A stretch of DNA of 8,200 nucleotides from contig WQXD01000166.1 in NCBI GenBank assembly GCA_009785015.1, positions 1-8,200 on the forward strand, given 5' to 3'. The notes under the pieces are model-generated. The model was not told the origin of the DNA. It worked only from the letters and a program-made list of their open reading frames with translations, and searched no databases. Shown in pieces: positions 6,935 through 8,200 of this stretch. The stretch is from Oscillospiraceae bacterium (GTDB lineage: Bacteria; Bacillota_A; Clostridia; Oscillospirales; WRJC01). How positions within the stretch are numbered: the stretch's first letter is position 1; the number at the start of each line of letters is the position of its first letter. The position numbers were made by a program, and so were the translations under genes.

Positions 6935-6963
6935 TTGACATCAAACGGGCATAGTGATATAAT
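6935..6963 (+). promoter_or_regulatory. Sigma-A extended -10 promoter for the oxidoreductase
   Basis: A perfect TTGACA (6935-6940), a 17-bp spacer and a perfect TATAAT (6958-6963) with TGn extension (TG at 6955-6956) make this the best promoter in the window. It starts 18 bp after the regulator's stop codon. Transcription would begin near 6970, about 40 nt before the ATG at 7012. Such a strong site suggests high or tightly repressed expression. Confidence 0.88.
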
Positions 6964-7011
6964 GATATTGCGCGGAGAAATCCAAAAATTATTTTAAATT
7001 AGGAGGTCTTT

Positions 7012-8073
7012 ATGGCAATAAATGTCGGTATCCTCGGATTTGCCCACGGGCATGTGATGGCGTATGGCGGAGAATGGGCGAAACATCCGGAAATGGGCGT
7101 GAATATCAAAAAAGGCTGGGACGCAAACGCCGAACGCGCGAAAAACAGCTGCGGCGCGCTGGGCGCCCAAACAGCGGAAAAGCTCGATGAGATCATAGAC
7201 GATGAAAGCATTTCCGCAGTGGTGATTTCCTCCGAAACGAAATACCACGTAGAGCTCGCCGAACTGGCCGCCGAAGCGGGCAAGGCGATCATCATGTATA
7301 AGCCGATGGCGCTCACGCTCGCGGGCGCCGACCGCATCGTGGCGGCAGTCGAAAAACACAACGTGCCTTTTACGCTCGGCTGGCAGATGCGCACGGACCC
7401 GCAAAATATCAAGATCAAACAGCTCATAAACGACAAGGTGCTGGGCGAGACGTTTGTCTACCGCCGCAGGCACGGGCTGATGACGCATCTCAACCCGGAA
7501 TTCGGGAATGTATGGCACTGCGACCCCGAATTGAACCGCGATATTTTCGCCGACGACGCTTCGCATCCGATCGATATGCTCAATTGGGTTTTCGGCGTTC
7601 CGGAGACGGTAATGGCGGAAATGACGACGGCGGCCAATCCGAAGGTGGTAAACGACAACGGAGTAGCGCTTTTCAAATACAAAAACGGCATGATCGCGGA
7701 AATAAGCTGCTATTTTTCCTGCTCTGCCTCGGAAATCACCACGGAGGTGTACGGCGCCAGGGGGACCATACAACAGTATTACGGCGACGGGTGCGGAACG
7801 CGGCTTCCGAGAGCGGAAGGGCAGGCTGGCCTGAAGTGGTTCGTCGAGGGCGAAACCGACTGGACAAATTCGGGCATACCCAGCCCCAAGGGGCACGGCG
7901 AGCGCCTCGCCGCGCAGGCGCAGCCTTTCGCCGATTTTCTGTATGGCAAACGTCCGCCGATATGCGACGTGCGTGAAGCGCGCGAATCTTTGAGGATGGT
8001 TTTGGCCTGTTATGTTTCGGCGAGGGAAGGCCAGCGCGTGCGTATCGACGACATGCGCGTTTACGATGTATAA
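7012..8073 (+). CDS. Gfo/Idh/MocA family oxidoreductase
   Basis: A 353-residue NAD(P)-dependent sugar or polyol dehydrogenase of normal family length. The N-terminal Rossmann domain (about 1-120) has VGILGFAHGHV at 5-15 in place of the usual GxGxxG loop, then AVVISSETKYHVELA and YKPMAL, where K97-P98 stand for the family's EKP motif with its catalytic lysine. The C-terminal substrate domain carries DDASHPIDMLNWVFG, giving the expected catalytic histidine H185 with D182 and D188. An AGGAGG site lies 5 bp before the ATG. No signal peptide is present, so it is cytoplasmic. It has its own promoter and is followed by a strong terminator, so it is probably transcribed mainly as a single gene. Neighbouring sugar-capture and glycosidase genes suggest that the substrate is a sugar from the same pathway, but family members differ widely in substrate and none can be assigned. 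Confidence 0.9.
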   Translation: MAINVGILGFAHGHVMAYGGEWAKHPEMGVNIKKGWDANAERAKNSCGALGAQTAEKLDEIIDDESISAVVISSETKYHVELAELAAEAGKAIIMYKPMALTLAGADRIVAAVEKHNVPFTLGWQMRTDPQNIKIKQLINDKVLGETFVYRRRHGLMTHLNPEFGNVWHCDPELNRDIFADDASHPIDMLNWVFGVPETVMAEMTTAANPKVVNDNGVALFKYKNGMIAEISCYFSCSASEITTEVYGARGTIQQYYGDGCGTRLPRAEGQAGLKWFVEGETDWTNSGIPSPKGHGERLAAQAQPFADFLYGKRPPICDVREARESLRMVLACYVSAREGQRVRIDDMRVYDV

Positions 8074-8138
8074 TTAAAACAAGCAAAACGGCTTCTGAAA
8101 ACCCTTGTTCGGGTTTTCAGAAGCCGTTTTTGTTTTAA
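8074..8138. terminator. Strong, probably bidirectional rho-independent terminator
   Basis: A perfect 20-bp stem pairs 8085-8104 with 8111-8130 around a 6-nt loop (TTGTTC). On the plus strand the stem runs into TTTTTGTTTT. After a 3-nt bulge (8082-8084) the outer bases TTAAAACA (8074-8081) and TGTTTTAA (8131-8138) pair as well. On the minus strand the stem is followed by TTTTGCTTGTTTT. The hairpin begins right after the oxidoreductase stop codon and ends 1 bp from the stop of the convergent gene, so it can serve both. Confidence 0.95.
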
Positions 8139-8139
8139 A

Positions 8140-8200
8140 TTATTTCACGCCGCCCAAAAATACCACGGTATAGCCTTTGTTTTTCAAAGTTTCGATGATG
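8140..8200 (-). CDS. C-terminal end of a convergent gene, possibly polysaccharide deacetylase
   Basis: The minus-strand frame entering from the right edge gives 19 residues, ending in LGGVK and a TAA at 8142-8140. The visible tail contains IIETLKNKGYTVVFL, which resembles the last helix and strand of NodB-type polysaccharide deacetylases (commonly IIxxLKxKGYxFVTL). That similarity is short and could also fit other alpha/beta proteins. The terminator just past the stop supports a real gene end. The coding call is fair; the family call is tentative. Confidence 0.5.
   Translation of the reverse strand, partial: IIETLKNKGYTVVFLGGVK

Noticed and set aside
6994..7896. A 300-codon open frame on the minus strand, opposite the oxidoreductase
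   Set aside because: The translation is rich in Arg, His and Val with no family motif, and the plus-strand frame is a clear Gfo/Idh/MocA protein with AGGAGG and a consensus promoter. This is a codon-bias shadow.

Overview
The window looks like chromosomal DNA of a Gram-positive, Clostridia-type bacterium (Bacillota). The signs are lipoprotein solute-binding proteins in place of periplasmic ones, strong AGGAGG-type ribosome binding sites, consensus sigma-A promoters with TGn-extended -10 elements, and a DUF2087-type regulator. This placement is inference; there is no rRNA or other phylogenetic marker. Coding density is high and the longest gene-free stretch is 187 bp.

Left half (minus strand, read from about 3120 down to 1): a consensus promoter at 3100-3128 drives an HD-superfamily hydrolase (2493-3053), phoU (1793-2449), a sugar-type ABC solute-binding lipoprotein (268-1758) and the start of a UroD-like protein that runs off the left edge (1-245). 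Gaps are 43, 34 and 22 bp with no terminator seen, so the four are probably one operon. PhoU next to a carbohydrate-type binding protein, with no pst genes visible, is unusual.

Right half (plus strand): from the divergent intergenic region an extended -10 promoter drives a second, paralogous solute-binding lipoprotein (3241-4713), coupled at 13 bp to a cytoplasmic GH39-like glycosidase (4727-6037). Next come two genes with their own near-perfect promoters: a zinc-finger/HTH/DUF2087 regulator (6143-6916) and a Gfo/Idh/MocA oxidoreductase (7012-8073). A long perfect hairpin (8085-8130) terminates this group and probably also the convergent gene entering from the right edge, of which only the last 19 codons are visible (8140-8200).

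Taken together this is a carbohydrate capture and processing region. Two related binding proteins collect a glycan or glycoside, an intracellular glycosidase cleaves it, an NAD(P)-dependent sugar dehydrogenase may oxidise a product, and a local regulator may control the set. No permease or ATPase is in the window. I see no mobile element, CRISPR array, tRNA or clear new defence-like system. The more unusual points are the phoU/HD/binding-protein operon, the calcium-loop signatures in both binding proteins, the altered nucleotide-binding loop of the oxidoreductase and the uncharacterised regulator.
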